DNA of 64,000 bases from Bicyclus anynana (Eukaryota > Arthropoda > Insecta > Lepidoptera > Nymphalidae): assembly GCF_947172395.1 (NCBI RefSeq), contig NC_069098.1, forward strand, positions 2,535,001 to 2,599,000. Reading direction: 5' to 3'. The notes beneath the pieces were generated by a model. It did not search any database and was not told the DNA's origin. It was given only the letters and a program-made list of their open reading frames with translations. Position 1 is the first letter of the stretch. Each line of letters starts with the position of its first letter. Positions 1 to 10,812 of the stretch are shown here, one piece after another. The position numbers and the translations under genes were made by a program.

Positions 1-454
1 AAAGAATAATTATACACAATACAACTGTCACATAGGAGCTAAAGAATACAAAATTTATGACTCTCCCAAGGTATTACCCGGATTTATAATTGTCCCGGGT
101 ATCGCGCCGTCCGGTTAAATCATACAGTATCATAGCTGGGTAAAAAATACACGTTTTTTTAGTTTTAGATCATATTGCTAAGACACTCATGCTTATCTAA
201 CTTTCATGTTTTATTTACCAGGTTTTACATGATTGACGAAAAAATAGATGGAATGTCACCTACTTCAGATAAAGTCCTAGTCACTTAGTCAGTTAGTCAC
301 AGATAGTAGACTTCTCTATCCCCTTCACATCGTGCATGCTGTTGAAGGTAACTCAATGCTACATGAAAAAGATCATGATTATGAACCCTAAGTGAAGTCT
401 AATTGGACATATCAGAGCATGCTCGGACTCGAGTAAAGTCCTTTTTATAAAATT
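1..454. other. AT-rich intergenic sequence
   Basis: No open frame, splice-bounded exon or recognisable repeat was found here. The stretch ends where a Helitron-like terminus begins. Confidence 0.5.
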
Positions 455-2375
455 ACTAGCAGGTGCCCGCGACTTCGTCCGCGTGAAAATCGATGTACAT
501 TTTCGACGCCGTCACCCCTTCTATTTATATTTTCGTATGTTTTATATATAAAAATTATAAAATCACAGCCCCGGCCGAAGGCCGGTGTACAATAATGTGC
601 GCGTTTTTTGTGCTTGGGTAAAATGCAAAGTCGTAACCATCGTCGGAGGCCCTGTCCATGCCCCGGCCGACGGCCGGTGTGCAATTAATTGTGTCTGCGT
701 TAAGTGCCCAGTCGAAGACCCTATCACAAACTCCCGGACGAAAGAGGGTGCACAACAAAGTACGTACTTTTTTGTGCTTGGGTAAAATGCCCAGCCGTAG
801 CCACGGTCGGAGGCTGCATCACAAACTCCCGGCCGAAGGCCGGGCCACAATACAGTGCGCGGCCGAAGACCGCGCGTCCCGTATTTTGTGCTTGGGCAAA
901 ATGCCCAGCCGAAGTCACGGTCGGAGGCTGTATTACAAACTCCCGGCCGAAGGCCGGGTCAAAATACAGTGCGCGGCCGAAGACCGCGCGTTCCGTTTTT
1001 TGTGCATCGGTAAAATGCCCAGCCGTAGTCACGGTCGAAGGGTCTATCACAAACTCCCGGCCGAAGGCTGGGTTACAATACAGTGCGCGGCCGAAGGCTA
1101 CGCGTTCCGTTTTTCGTGCTTGGGTAAAATGCCCCGCCGTAGTTACGGTCGAAGGCTGTATCACAAACTCCCGGCCGAAGGCCGGGCTACAATACGGTGC
1201 GCGGCCGAAGGCCACGCGTTCCGTTTTTTTGTGCATCGGAAAAATGCCCAGCCGTAGCCACGATCAGAGGCCATATTACAACCCCCCGACCGAAGGCCGC
1301 GCTTTTTTTTGTTTGGGTAAAATACCCAGCCGTAGTCACGGTCAAAGACCCTATCATAAACTCCCGGCCGAAGACCGGGCCACAATACAGTGCGCGGCCG
1401 AAGGCTACGCGTTCCGTTTTTCGTGCTTGGGTAAAATGCCCAGCCGTAGTCACGGTCGAAGGCTGTATCATAAACTCCCGACCGAAGGCCGGGCTACAAT
1501 ACAGTGCGCGAGGGCTCTATCACAAACTCCCAGCCGAAGGCCGGGCTACAATACGGTGAGCGGCCGAAGGCCGCACGTTCCGTTTTCTGTGCATCGGAAA
1601 AATGCCCAGCCGTAGCCACGATCAGATGCCATATTACAAATCCCCGGCCGAAGGCCGCGCTTTTTTTTGTTTGGATAAAATACCCAGCCGTAGTCACGGT
1701 CGAAGGCTGTATCATAAACTCCCGGCCGAAGACCGGGCCACAATACAGTGCGCGGCCGAAGGCTACGCGTTCCGTTTTTCGTGCTTGGGTAAAATGCCCC
1801 GCCGTAGCCACGATCAGAGGCCATATTACAAACCCCCGGCCGAAGGCCGCACTTTTTTTTGCTTGGGTAAAATACCCAGCCGTAGTCAAGGTCGAAGGCT
1901 GTATTATACACTCCCGGCCGAAGGCCACGCGTTCCGTTTTTTGTGTTTGGGTAAAATGCCCAGCCGTAGTCACGGTCGAAGGCTGTATCACAAACTCCCG
2001 GCTGAAGGCCGGGCTACAATACGGTGCGCGGCCGAAGGCCACGCGTTCCGTTTTTTGTGCATCAGAGGCCATATTACAAACCCCCGACCGAAGGCCGCGC
2101 TTTTTTTTGTTTGGGTAAAATACCCAGCCGTAGTCACGGTCGAAGACCCTATCACAAACTCCCGGCCAAATGCCGGTCTATAATAAAGTTTACGTACAAA
2201 CTTTCAACCCCTATTTCACCCTCTTCTGATTTTATTTTCGCTATAAAAAGTATTCTATAACCTGCCCCGTATTATGTTCTCAAACCGTGCTAAGTTTCAT
2301 TTGAATTCATTCAGTAGTTTCAGTGTGATGCCCGGTCAACAAAAAATAGGGACAGACAGACAAATAATCGAAAAA
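455..2375 (-). mobile_element. Helitron-like element carrying a minisatellite
   Basis: The left end carries the motif gcgacttcgtccgcgtgaaa. The same motif forms the hairpin terminus of many other elements in this window, for example at 27538, 39754 and 62798. The right part, from about 2200, has the matching body sequence of a lepidopteran non-autonomous Helitron-like element and runs into an acagacagacaaata tail. Between them lies a GC-rich tandem array. The 3' end is on the left, so the element is read on the minus strand. There is no Rep/helicase coding, so it would be non-autonomous. The Helitron assignment rests on the hairpin and CTAG-type ends of sister copies, not on a search. Confidence 0.5.
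590..2190. repeat. GC-rich minisatellite, 114- and 78-bp units
   Basis: The marker aaaatgccc (or aaaataccc) recurs at 784, 898, 1012, 1126, 1241, 1319 and 1433 and continues to about 2120. The spacing is 114, 114, 114, 115, 78 and 114. Each unit contains cggccgaaggccg palindromes, acaatacagtgcgcgg and a cgttccgttttt run. The 78-bp units lack part of the long unit. Because 114 and 78 are multiples of three, several frames on both strands stay open for hundreds of codons. These long frames are arginine-, alanine- and proline-rich repeats and are not considered genes. Confidence 0.9.
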
Positions 2376-3244
2376 AAATGTTTTTGAATTCAGTATCGAT
2401 TGTATAATGCCCTAAGATAATTTCTTTTTTAAATTAATCAAAAAGTTCTGTAATTTGACCTGTTACAGTTTTATTATAAGTATACAGATAAGTATTTAAT
2501 AGCTATTGCGCCAAATTCGTGCTCTTTTTATAGTAATAAAACTTGCATAACATTATACGATAAAAAAGTAGACAATGTGACTATTTAAACACAAAAAGGA
2601 TTAATCAGTTTGAACCTGAACTTTAAAGTAGTTCCTGAGATTAGTTTCGCGCGTTCAACCAAATAAACAAACAAATTGGTCAGTTGAGTAAAGAATATGT
2701 GCCTCAATATCGATATTACACAGTTTCTCTCTCGTTTCTCCAAATAACGCCTGCGAATCAATTTGAGCAATCCGGTTTTTTCAAGATAACTTTTTTCTAT
2801 CTGTCCGATTTTAATGAAACAAAGCCTATATGTTGCCCTGAACTTTGCTTAATCTATTTGTAAAATCCGCGTCAAAATCCGTTAGCAGAACCAGAGAATA
2901 GCACGAACATACAGACAGAAGGACAGACAGACAGACAGATAGACAGACAGACAGGCAAAAAAATAAAAAAATATATTTTTGTATTCTATTGCTCATTTCT
3001 AATCGCCCTAACTTGATTTTAGTTAAATTTGGTCAAAGTACAGACACTCGATTTCAACTCTTTTATTATAGTATAGTTAGATAGATAGATAGATATATGC
3101 TGTCGCGACATTTTTTGTAGAAAATGATGTGTGCTGTGAGTGAATGACGCTGCTGTATTTGCAACCCCTTGGCCTTTTGAATAGCAATGACAATGCTTGA
3201 GGGAATTAGCAGACTGTTGGGAAGGCGCCATGTACACCTTGGGT
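2376..3244. other. AT-rich sequence with CAGA and GATA microsatellites
   Basis: The stretch contains a decayed repeat at about 2790-2960 that ends in an (ACAG)n run near 2925-2956, and a short (GATA)n run near 3079-3097. No convincing coding sequence is present. Confidence 0.5.
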
Positions 3245-3445
3245 TACATTATTGGAGTTTTAGGAAGGATCCCTAATTTTTTTAAAAATAAAATATAGCC
3301 TATAGCCTTCCTCGATAAGTGGGCTATCTATCACTGAAAGTATTTTTCAAATCGGACCAGTAGATCCTGAGATTAGCGCGTTCAATCAAACAAACAAACA
3401 AACAAACAAACAAACTCTTCCGCTTTATAATATTAGTATAGATTA
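3245..3445 (-). mobile_element. Short Helitron-like element
   Basis: It shares the series of conserved blocks found in about twenty places in the window: atagcctatagccttcctcgataa, a ctatc...actgaaag block, aaatcggaccagtagatcctgagattagcgcgttcaa, a (CAAA)n run and a terminal tttataatattagtatagat. Its hairpin end is missing, so it is truncated on the left. Confidence 0.5.
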
Positions 3446-3769
3446 AAAATTATTTTATAAAATCCACTCGAGCTAATTAAAATACTAAAATAAACAATAC
3501 ACCACTTGACTTTAATTGAGCCATCATTAGCATAAAAAGTCCTCTTTGAAAATCACAAATCACTTGAACTTATCATTCTTTTATATAATAGATAGCTATA
3601 ACTAAATGTGAATATGTTCGTTCGTTAAGCTGTGACGTCACTAGCTCTCTGATAATGGCAGAGAGACTATTTTCTCCTCGCTGTATATCAAAATATAAGG
3701 CGTAGCTCACATTGGTGCGGCTTCTACGTTTATAACTTTCATAGTAAATTGTTTTCAGAGTTAAATAGT
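3446..3769. other. AT-rich spacer
   Basis: No feature was recognised. Confidence 0.4.
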
Positions 3770-4480
3770 GGAATAAAATAAATCGCACAATGTAAGATAG
3801 CATTCCGATCTTGGCGACCGCGATAGGGTCGCACGACCCACTGCTTAGTATGAATTTATATGGAGCAGAATAAATCGCACAATGTAAGATAGCATTCCGA
3901 TCTTGGCGACCGCGATAGGGTCGCACGACCCACTGCTTAGTATGAATTTATATGGAGCAGAATAAATCGCACAATGTAAGATAGCATTCCGATCTTGGCG
4001 ACCGCGATCTGCGACCGCGATAGGGTCGCACGACCCACTGCTTAGTATGAATTTATATGGAGCAGAATAAATCGCACAATGTAAGATAGCATTCCGATCT
4101 TGGCGACCGCGATCTGCGACCGCGATAGGGTCGCACGACCCACTGCTTAGTATGAATTTATATGGAGCAGAATAAATCGCACAATGTAAGATAGCATTCC
4201 GATCTTGGCGACCGCGATCTGCGACCGCGATAGGGTCGCACGACCCACTGCTTAGTATGAATTTATATGGAGCAGAATAAATCGCACAATGTAAGATAGC
4301 ATTCCGATCTTGGCGACCGCGGCCTGCGACCGCAACTCGGTCGCACGATTCACTGCTTAGTATGAATTTATATGGAGCACCTAACAAAAGTGATCGCGCG
4401 ACGCGGTCTCGGGCTTTGTTTAGTGCTCCATATAAATTTATACAGCACTGGGTCGCGCGGTCGCAGGTCGCTGTCGCCAA
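3770..4480. repeat. Tandem array of 92/105-bp units with an inverted end
   Basis: The marker aatcgcacaatgtaag occurs at 3781, 3873, 3965, 4070, 4175 and 4280, giving unit lengths 92, 92, 105, 105 and 105. The longer unit has an extra 13 bp around ctgcgaccgcgat, a local duplication of the neighbouring gcgaccgcgat. The array ends in inverted orientation: tgaatttatatggagcac (near 4361-4378) faces gtgctccatataaattta at 4421. A 211-codon minus-strand open frame runs through the 105-bp units, but it only reflects that 105 is a multiple of three. Confidence 0.85.
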
Positions 4481-4654
4481 AAACGAAAGGCTACCTTAAG
4501 AAATGGAACATCCTGTACCTAAACCATCGGATGAGCTTCCTTGTCGTGCTATTCCTAGGAGTTTAATATAAAAGCGTTATATATTTTCATTTATTTTAGT
4601 AATAAAGTATACTTTTGTCTATGAAATTTACTCTATAGTTCTTATTATACTATA

Positions 4655-4742
4655 TCTAGCTATATATTATTTCCGTATTCCTACGGGAACGGGAACCACG
4701 CGGGTGAAAGCGCGCTGTCAGCTAGTTTATAATATTAGTATG
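4655..4742 (+). mobile_element. Helitron-like terminal fragment
   Basis: It contains gtattcctacgggaacgggaaccacgcgggtgaaagc and ends in tcagctagt, the reverse orientation of the ends seen at 58911 and 61058. It is only the terminal part of an element. Confidence 0.5.
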
Positions 4743-5276
4743 ATTTTAACTTTACTGAACTTTAGAAAAAATACACATACAAATGCAACGAGAGGTAAAA
4801 TTCATGACCATCGTATTGATGAGCTAGTTATAGAAACCGAAGTAAAGCGTTTTAAAATCAGTACCTAGGACAAACTCTGACAAAATCACGTAAAACTTTT
4901 ATTTTATTACACCAGTATGTACAAGCCTTTACTGCGTTCTCTTGTTTCTTTTCACATTTTCCCTGCTAGTGACAAGTTTCATATTTACGGGAATAATTAA
5001 TTTTTATTTTTTCAAAATCAATGGCTCTATAAAATAAATCTCTGTTGTTTGAGGCTTTGTTAGTGGGGATGGTTAAAAGGGAGAAAAGAAACAAGGCTTA
5101 TTGCATTCTCTGAGGTATTCCGCAAAAACGTTCCGTTTCACCCTTTCCGGAATTAGAGTGCTGAAAATTGGCTGTATACAGAGATTCGCATGTTCTTTTT
5201 GTACACTTTTCCATCATCCTAAATTTCACAGGTGTCATAGACGAGGAAAATTTTAGTTTAAACTCAATATGCATTA
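4743..5276. other. Spacer without recognised features
   Basis: AT-rich sequence. A short minus-strand open frame overlaps the next repeat end and has no recognisable domain. Confidence 0.4.
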
Positions 5277-5420
5277 TACTAGCCGTCGCCTGTGATTTCA
5301 TCCGCGTGAAATTCAGTTTTTCACAAATCCCGTAGGAATTTTGGACTTTTCCGCGACAAACATTATTCTGAATGTTGCTCGCTAACCTTCACTATGTTTT
5401 AGTGAAAGCCTCAACAAAAT
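5277..5420 (-). mobile_element. Helitron-like end fragment
   Basis: It starts tactagccgtcgcctgtgatttcatccgcgtgaaattcagtttttcacaaatcc, which matches the terminal block of the 31857 and 40763 elements. The element body decays rightwards. Confidence 0.45.
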
Positions 5421-5532
5421 CAGTTTGGCTGATTCACACTAGACCGTATAGACATACAGATAAAATGAAAAAAAGGTTTTAATGATTTTTTATCGTGTGA
5501 ATAACACAGACAGACACTTCAATCTGTCAACA

Positions 5533-5595
5533 AACATACCATAATTTGGTTATCAATACATATAGATAGTTTTAATAACCAAATTATAGTATGTT
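5533..5595. repeat. Short foldback, 21-bp arms
   Basis: Arms 5533-5553 (aacataccataatttggtta and one more base) and 5575-5595 are reverse complements at 20 of 21 positions. They are separated by a 21-nt loop. It could be a short MITE remnant. Confidence 0.7.
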
Positions 5596-5644
5596 CGTTT
5601 TAGAACTTCTGATGACGATTCTATGAACTTTTTATTTCTTTATT

Positions 5645-5860
5645 TATTCAATAACAAGCGAGACCTTGACTGCGATCTCACCTAATGTTAAGTGACGATG
5701 CAGTCTCAAATGGAAGCGGGCTATCTTGAAAAAGGTACAAGTAAATCTACCCATACCTCTGTCAGTATCTACGCGCATCGTACCGGAACGCTAAATTGCT
5801 TGGCGGTACGTCTTTGCTGGTAGGGTGGTAACTAGTCACGGCCAAATTCTATCAAACCAG
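5645..5860 (-). mobile_element. tRNA-derived SINE, family B (body only)
   Basis: On the minus strand it shares the body of the fuller copy at 18692: accaccctaccagcaaagacgtaccgccaag, ttagcgttccggtacgatg and the 3' part ending gatcgcagtcaaggtctcgc. The tRNA-like head is missing. Confidence 0.7.
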
Positions 5861-6849
5861 ACCTGCAGGGTTATTATGTAACTCGGTGTACCATTCAAGT
5901 AATCAGTCACTACATCGTTTTTCAAAACAAAAACGAGGAAATTAAATATTTATCTAAACCACTACACTCGCGATGAAATCACAACACTAATGAAATCCAA
6001 TAGTGTTGGATGGTACTGATCTGATAGGCTTTCAATGAGCGGATTTCCAATCAAACGTTTCCCTTTGAACCGGCGCATCGGTTCGTTCGTTTCATTCATC
6101 AACACAACGTATTATTACTAAATTTCCCAATTGCCATTGTCTACGTCATAAAATTGGGCACTTTTGTTGCGAACTATTGATTAATAATATCAAAACTCTG
6201 CTGCAATTACGAATGGTTAGTAATATTCTAGAGAATCACCATTCAGCAAATTTATGATTTTTATAGAGATCACCAGAAACAACAAGAATCGCCGCTCAGG
6301 GAATTTCAGTGCACAAAATCACAAGACGAAGAATTCTTCCCAGAAGGATTTCAGCAACAAAAAAAAATCACTTGTTTGTGGGCTCTTCGCGAAAAATAAC
6401 AAAATCGTGAATTACAAATCATTAGTTAATATTCACTATTTTGTTTGTATATTTACGATAAATTTTGATACTAGTAACTAGGCAATGGTTTTGAATTATA
6501 ATATTTTACACAACCATTACAAAGAAATCAGAAATATATAATATAAAAGACGTATTCCATGAACGAATGCACTAGTAAATAAAATTAATTAAACAACCTA
6601 TAAATCATAACAATCGTGTATATTAAAAACTACAATACAGTTTTTAAATAAAAATTTATAGAACCTCAATTTTCCGGATATCTAGAAAAGTATCGAAGTT
6701 TCCAGAGCAATAATTAATTAAAAAATCGAACAAAAGGATTCTTAAACTCTTTCATTGAACGGAGCATTTCCAATCAAATATCCTCTTTGAACCACAGAAC
6801 GCCGATTTAATTCCTTTAATTACACTACATACTGTACAAAGGCACAGTA
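5861..6849. other. AT-rich intergenic sequence
   Basis: No gene was recognised. A motif resembling ttcaatgagcggatttccaatcaaac occurs near 6030 and again in weaker form near 6753, suggesting an old local duplication. Confidence 0.4.
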
Positions 6850-7157
6850 GTTCGGTAGTTAACCCATTGGATATGCTCCGCCTTCGGAGAGCGTAAATTC
6901 GAATCCGATCCGGGATATGCACCTTCAACTTTTCTGTTATGTGCATTAAAAAAAATCATCAAGTATCTCAAACGGTGAATGAAATATATAATGAGGAAAT
7001 ATGCATATCTGAGAATTTTCTCAATTCTCTATGCGTATGAAATCTGCCAAATTCGCATTGGGCCAGCGTGGTGAACCTAATCCCTTGCATTCTCAAAGGA
7101 GACCCGTGCTCCACAGCGAGCTGATTATGGGCTGTTAACCACGATGATGATGACTGT
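6850..7157 (+). mobile_element. tRNA-derived SINE, family A
   Basis: It follows the order of the fullest copy at 50009. A tRNA-like head includes a B-box-like aattcgaatcc, followed by tgcaccttcaacttttctgtta, tcaaacggtga, an ttctcaattctct block, gccagcgtggtg, and a cgatgatgatgactg tail. The Box A region is diverged. Confidence 0.7.
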
Positions 7158-7441
7158 AAAAAAATATTGAACTAACTGTTTCTTTGGTCCAGTAGTTACA
7201 GCCTGTAAGGCTACAGACGGTTGGGTTAAAATATTGAGTTTTTCATTATCTCCGGAAAAGAGAAATTGGTGGTTAAATCTTACCCCGTACCTGCATTAGA
7301 CTAGCGTTGTGGATAAAAGCTACTAATCCCATTCCTATAAGGAGGTAGGTTAATCTGAATGCCATTCAAATGGACTTAAGAATGACTTAGTGTTATGTAA
7401 TTTATACAATATCTCAGGAACTACTGATTCGGATTGATAAA
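7158..7441. other. Spacer between SINE and Helitron-like element
   Basis: Nothing recognised. Confidence 0.4.
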
Positions 7442-8629
7442 TCTATATCTATACTAATATTATAAAGAGGTAAAGTTTGTAAGTTTGTAACATTCTTTAA
7501 ATGGGGTAATCTTCGGAACTACTAGTCCGATTTTAAAAATTCTTTCACCAGTAGAATGCTACATTATCGGGGAGTACTATAGGCTATATTTTATATTGGT
7601 ATCATATATATTAGCCGAGTTATCACAGTTTTTGACATACAGGTCGGACTGAAAATCCTCTTAAACAGACTTATTCGCATGCGCTGCCTTAACTATTGTG
7701 TAAAATTGAAATTAATGTATGGAGGCTTTATGTATCTTTAAAAGTCTACAAAAAAATCTGCAACACCACATATCTATCTTCTATATATTAGCAGATATAG
7801 TACCTTTTGTTTTTTAAAAATTATTAATTTTATATACTTAGGTTTACGTCATTATTTATACAACTAAACTTTAATCCTTATTAAAATAAATTATAAAATA
7901 ATCACAAGGATATTATGGAGATAAGATTTTCCCTTTACAGTATGTTAATTAGTTAAATAGTTTCGGAGATAATACAAAATTTCTAAAAGACGCAGAAATT
8001 CCGCTATATGACGCCCGGCGCTTTCATTTACGTAGTTCCCGTTCCCGTGTGAATATGGGGATCAAACATAGCCTATGACACTCGCAAATAACGTAGCTTT
8101 CTATTAGTAAAACAATTTTCTAAATCGGTCCAGTAGATCCAGAGATTACCTCTTACAAACTTTAACTTTTTATATTATTAGCATAGAAGTCTCTATTTCC
8201 CTTGGTCATACCACCACTCTCGAAGGGCTGGACCGATTTTCCTAAGGGTAGGAGTAAGATAGAGAAGTTTTAGAGTAGGGTAGGGTACGGGTAGGGAAGC
8301 GTAGGGCCAGGGTAGGGTAGGGGTAGGGTAGAGGTACGGGTAGGATAGGGAAATGGTAGGGTAGGGGTAGGATAGGCGTGAGATAGGGGTACGGGTGGGA
8401 TAGGGGTAGGAAAGGTATAGGGTAGGGGTAGGATGGGGGTAGGGTGTAGGTAAGGTAGGGGTAGGGTAGGGGTAGGTTTGGGGTAGGGTAGGGGTAGGGT
8501 GGGGGTAGGGGTAAGGTAGAGGTAGACGTTGGGTAGGGTAGGGGTAGGGTTGGGGTAGTGGTAGGGTAGGGTAGGGGTAGTAGTAAAGTTGACATCGAAA
8601 TTTACGCGGACGAAGTCGCGGGCGTCCGA
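7442..8629 (+). mobile_element. 1.2-kb Helitron-like element with GGGTA microsatellite
   Basis: It begins tctatactaatattataaag and ends in the hairpin cgcggacgaagtcgcgggcg followed by tccg. It is the reverse-oriented sister of the copies at 27538-28795 and 48666-49878. Shared blocks include ggtaatcttcggaactactagtccga, gcgctgcctta, tgacgcccggcgctttcat and ccagtagatccagagatt. A degenerate TAGGG-type microsatellite lies at 8240-8588, about 40 bp inside the hairpin end. It is non-autonomous, with no protein coding. Confidence 0.7.
8240..8588 (+). repeat. Degenerate GGGTAG microsatellite inside a Helitron-like element
   Basis: Runs of ggtagggtaggggtaggg with interspersed a, c and t substitutions. 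It is not the insect telomere repeat TTAGG. The proline/tyrosine-rich open frame on the minus strand is an artefact of the low-complexity sequence. Confidence 0.9.
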
Positions 8630-9472
8630 TTTATTATTAATGAAGGCTATTGCCTTAATAGTTGTAGCTCCAAGTGTTCCCCTTTAACAATTAAAAAAAA
8701 GTCCCATTTCAAACGAAATATTTGCTTTTTGCTGCAAAGCTGACTTTTGTTAACGGTTTCCACTCGTAATATATACAGTAAAAATGCGAAATAAAAGAAA
8801 ACCAACTCAAGTAAAAAACAACGAATATTGTATTAAGAAGCCTTAAGTAAATTTTGCCCTGTATCCCACAAAGAGAATGTTAAAACTTAATTAATTTTCT
8901 CTGAGTTCCGCAATAAAACGGCGTGGATCAATCTCGCACAGGTTGAAACAATCCGTCTTTGAGATGAGATTTGAAATCTCAAGGACTCTTTATTACCAAA
9001 GACCCTGACATGAAATTTTAATCTATTAACTTTGTTCGGGGACATCGATCGAGGTCATTGTAGTGAGGTCAAGGAGTTTTGAAAAGAAAACTACTTTAAC
9101 TATTTCAACTAAACTATTTTAATTATTTCAACGCGGCTAGCCTTAACTGGTGACAGAAGGGCTGGCTCATTTTTTGCGCAAAGGATCAGCCTGGCTATCC
9201 AGCGCGGAAATGCAGCCAGTATTCTTGCCACCAATCCACGTGGGCATGATTTGTATAGTTATCAGGATAAGTTAACTTAATTTCCCTATTGCATTCTCTC
9301 TCAATAAAGAAACTGGATTAAAGATGGTGTTAAATATTCCGTCTAACCCAACGGTTCAGTAGATACATAAACTAATGAGAATCTCAATATTTCGTAGCCC
9401 AAACCAGCTAGCCTATTCACTAATTTGATCTTTATTAACAACCTATTAAAGTAAATATCAAATTAACGTAAA
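8630..9472. other. Spacer without recognised gene
   Basis: Mixed-composition sequence. No exon or repeat family was recognised. Confidence 0.4.
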
Positions 9473-9533
9473 AATGTCATCTACCTACTGTGTGATATCG
9501 AGGAAGGGTTATCAGTAGGCACCGGATGACATT
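9473..9533. repeat. 61-nt hairpin, copy 1
   Basis: aatgtcatc and tacctactg on the left pair with cagtaggcacc and ggatgacatt on the right. The same 61-nt hairpin occurs at 22546-22606, with loop changes and related flanks (gtcaaagttagtgaattagc downstream in both). This shows it belongs to a dispersed repeat. Confidence 0.75.
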
Positions 9534-9536
9534 TGT

Positions 9537-9735
9537 TATAGCTTGACAAATTCGTTGACGACACTCTCATGATATGCGGGCGACGGGGGGAACGTACTGC
9601 CCGGGTGTGAAGACGTACGTGCGGGGCGGAGGAAAGAATTGCGCGGGTGTAAGGTCGTGCGCGCGGGGCATCGCTACACCCCTCCCGTTCCGCGCGGACC
9701 AATGGGAGTGTTACGAACGAATTTGCCAAGCTATA
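9537..9735. mobile_element. GC-rich MITE with about 34-bp inverted ends
   Basis: The left end tatagcttgacaaattcg and the right end cgaatttgccaagctata are reverse complements apart from one mismatch. The similarity continues inwards (gacactc against gagtg). The interior is much more CpG-rich than its surroundings (cgggcgacgggg, tgcggggcggagg). It interrupts the dispersed repeat whose flank resumes at about 9770 and is uninterrupted in the 22.5-kb copy. Confidence 0.7.
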
Positions 9736-9799
9736 CATAGAATCTATATTTCTTGAATTTTAACTAACATACGTCAAAGTTAGTGAATTAGCTTGCTGG

Positions 9800-10138
9800 A
9801 CATGATCAAAAGCCACATTAATTAACAATGCAAATAACGAGACAGTGCGTATTATTAAAATACATTATCGTATTATTAAATGTATAAAAACACCTGTTTC
9901 CATAAAAAACCGGACAAGTGCGAGATCTCACCCAATGAGAATTTTCTTACCTTACTTAACTTAGAGCCATTTATTTTCTCAGCTTGAGGGTAACTACTGG
10001 ATAACTGAGTATACCTAAAGTTTAAATTTCATTTCGATACAAAAAAAAATAGATTATAATTATTTTCATGGAACTGTTTGTACTTTACATAGAAACATAC
10101 AAAATTACAGAACAAGCTAGTACCTATTTTATTAGCAA
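9800..10138. other. AT-rich spacer
   Basis: Nothing recognised. Confidence 0.4.
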
Positions 10139-10265
10139 CCCATTTTCATTGAGCACGAGTCTCCTCTCAGAATGAGAGGGCCAATATTCCACCATCCTGG
10201 CCCAATTGGCAGACAGAAAATTTTTCTTCACGATGTTTTCCTTCACCGTTTGACACACGTGATAT
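10139..10265 (-). mobile_element. SINE family A, 3' fragment
   Basis: It contains cattgagcacgagtctcctctcagaatgagaggg, ccaccatcctggcccaattgg and tttgacacacgtgatatttaatttctt, the reverse of the family A body. The tRNA-like head is missing. Confidence 0.7.
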
Positions 10266-10635
10266 TTAATTTCTTAAAACACGTACCTACATAATAATAA
10301 TTAATTAAAATAAAACAAATTCAAAGTTTTACCAAAGTTACATTAATTAAATATATTTCATTGAAAAATTTTGTCAGTAAACAAGGGCCCAATTCCGAGA
10401 GAAAACTTAAAGTTATTTCTTTCAATCGCAATAACTTGGGCAATTTAGAATTTCGGGATGTCCCGCGAATATTTGAGAATACTTGTCTGTAGCTTTGATA
10501 TGCCGACTGAGGAACAAACTTTGATATTAAATAACGTAATACAGGCTTGGGAAAATATGTTTTTCCCAAGCCTTTTGATGAGCTTATGAAGGAAAAACGG
10601 TGTTTCTACAAATCTACAGTCTCCATATAAATAAA
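10266..10635. other. AT-rich spacer
   Basis: Two inverted words, gcttgggaaaatatg and ttttcccaagcc, make a local hairpin near 10544-10572. No gene was recognised. Confidence 0.4.
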
Positions 10636-10812
10636 TAGCTGACGCAGCGTAATTTAACCTGCATGATTCCCATTCCCGTAGGAATATGGAGATAATATAT
10701 AAGCCTTCCTTGATTAATGGATCCTCTATCTTACAGTGAAAGAATTTTTCAAATCGGACCAGTAGTTCCTGAGATTAGCGCGTTCAATCAAACAAACTCT
10801 TCATAGTATAGA
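10636..10812 (-). mobile_element. Short Helitron-like element
   Basis: It runs from tagctgacgcagcgtaattt through cattcccgtaggaatatggagata, gccttccttgatta and gaccagtagttcctgagattagcg to catagtatagat. It is directly abutted by a second such element on the right. Confidence 0.6.

Noticed and set aside
704..2183. Several long open frames (up to 303 codons) on both strands
   Set aside because: They come from the 114/78-bp minisatellite, whose unit lengths are multiples of three. The predicted peptides are simple repeats without domains.
3781..4378. CRISPR-like repeat array
   Set aside because: Units are contiguous with no unique spacers, and the sequence is from an animal genome.
3845..4480. 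211-codon minus-strand frame with repeated RDRNAILHCAIYSAPYKFI units
   Set aside because: It is the 105-bp tandem repeat read in frame, and the units show no sign of protein-level conservation.
8240..8588. Interstitial telomere repeat
   Set aside because: Insect telomeres use TTAGG. This array is a GGGTA mixture and sits inside a Helitron-like element, as do its sisters.
8242..8595. Proline/tyrosine-rich frames, also at 27576-28022 and 39978-40223
   Set aside because: They are translations of CCCTA/GGGTA microsatellites.
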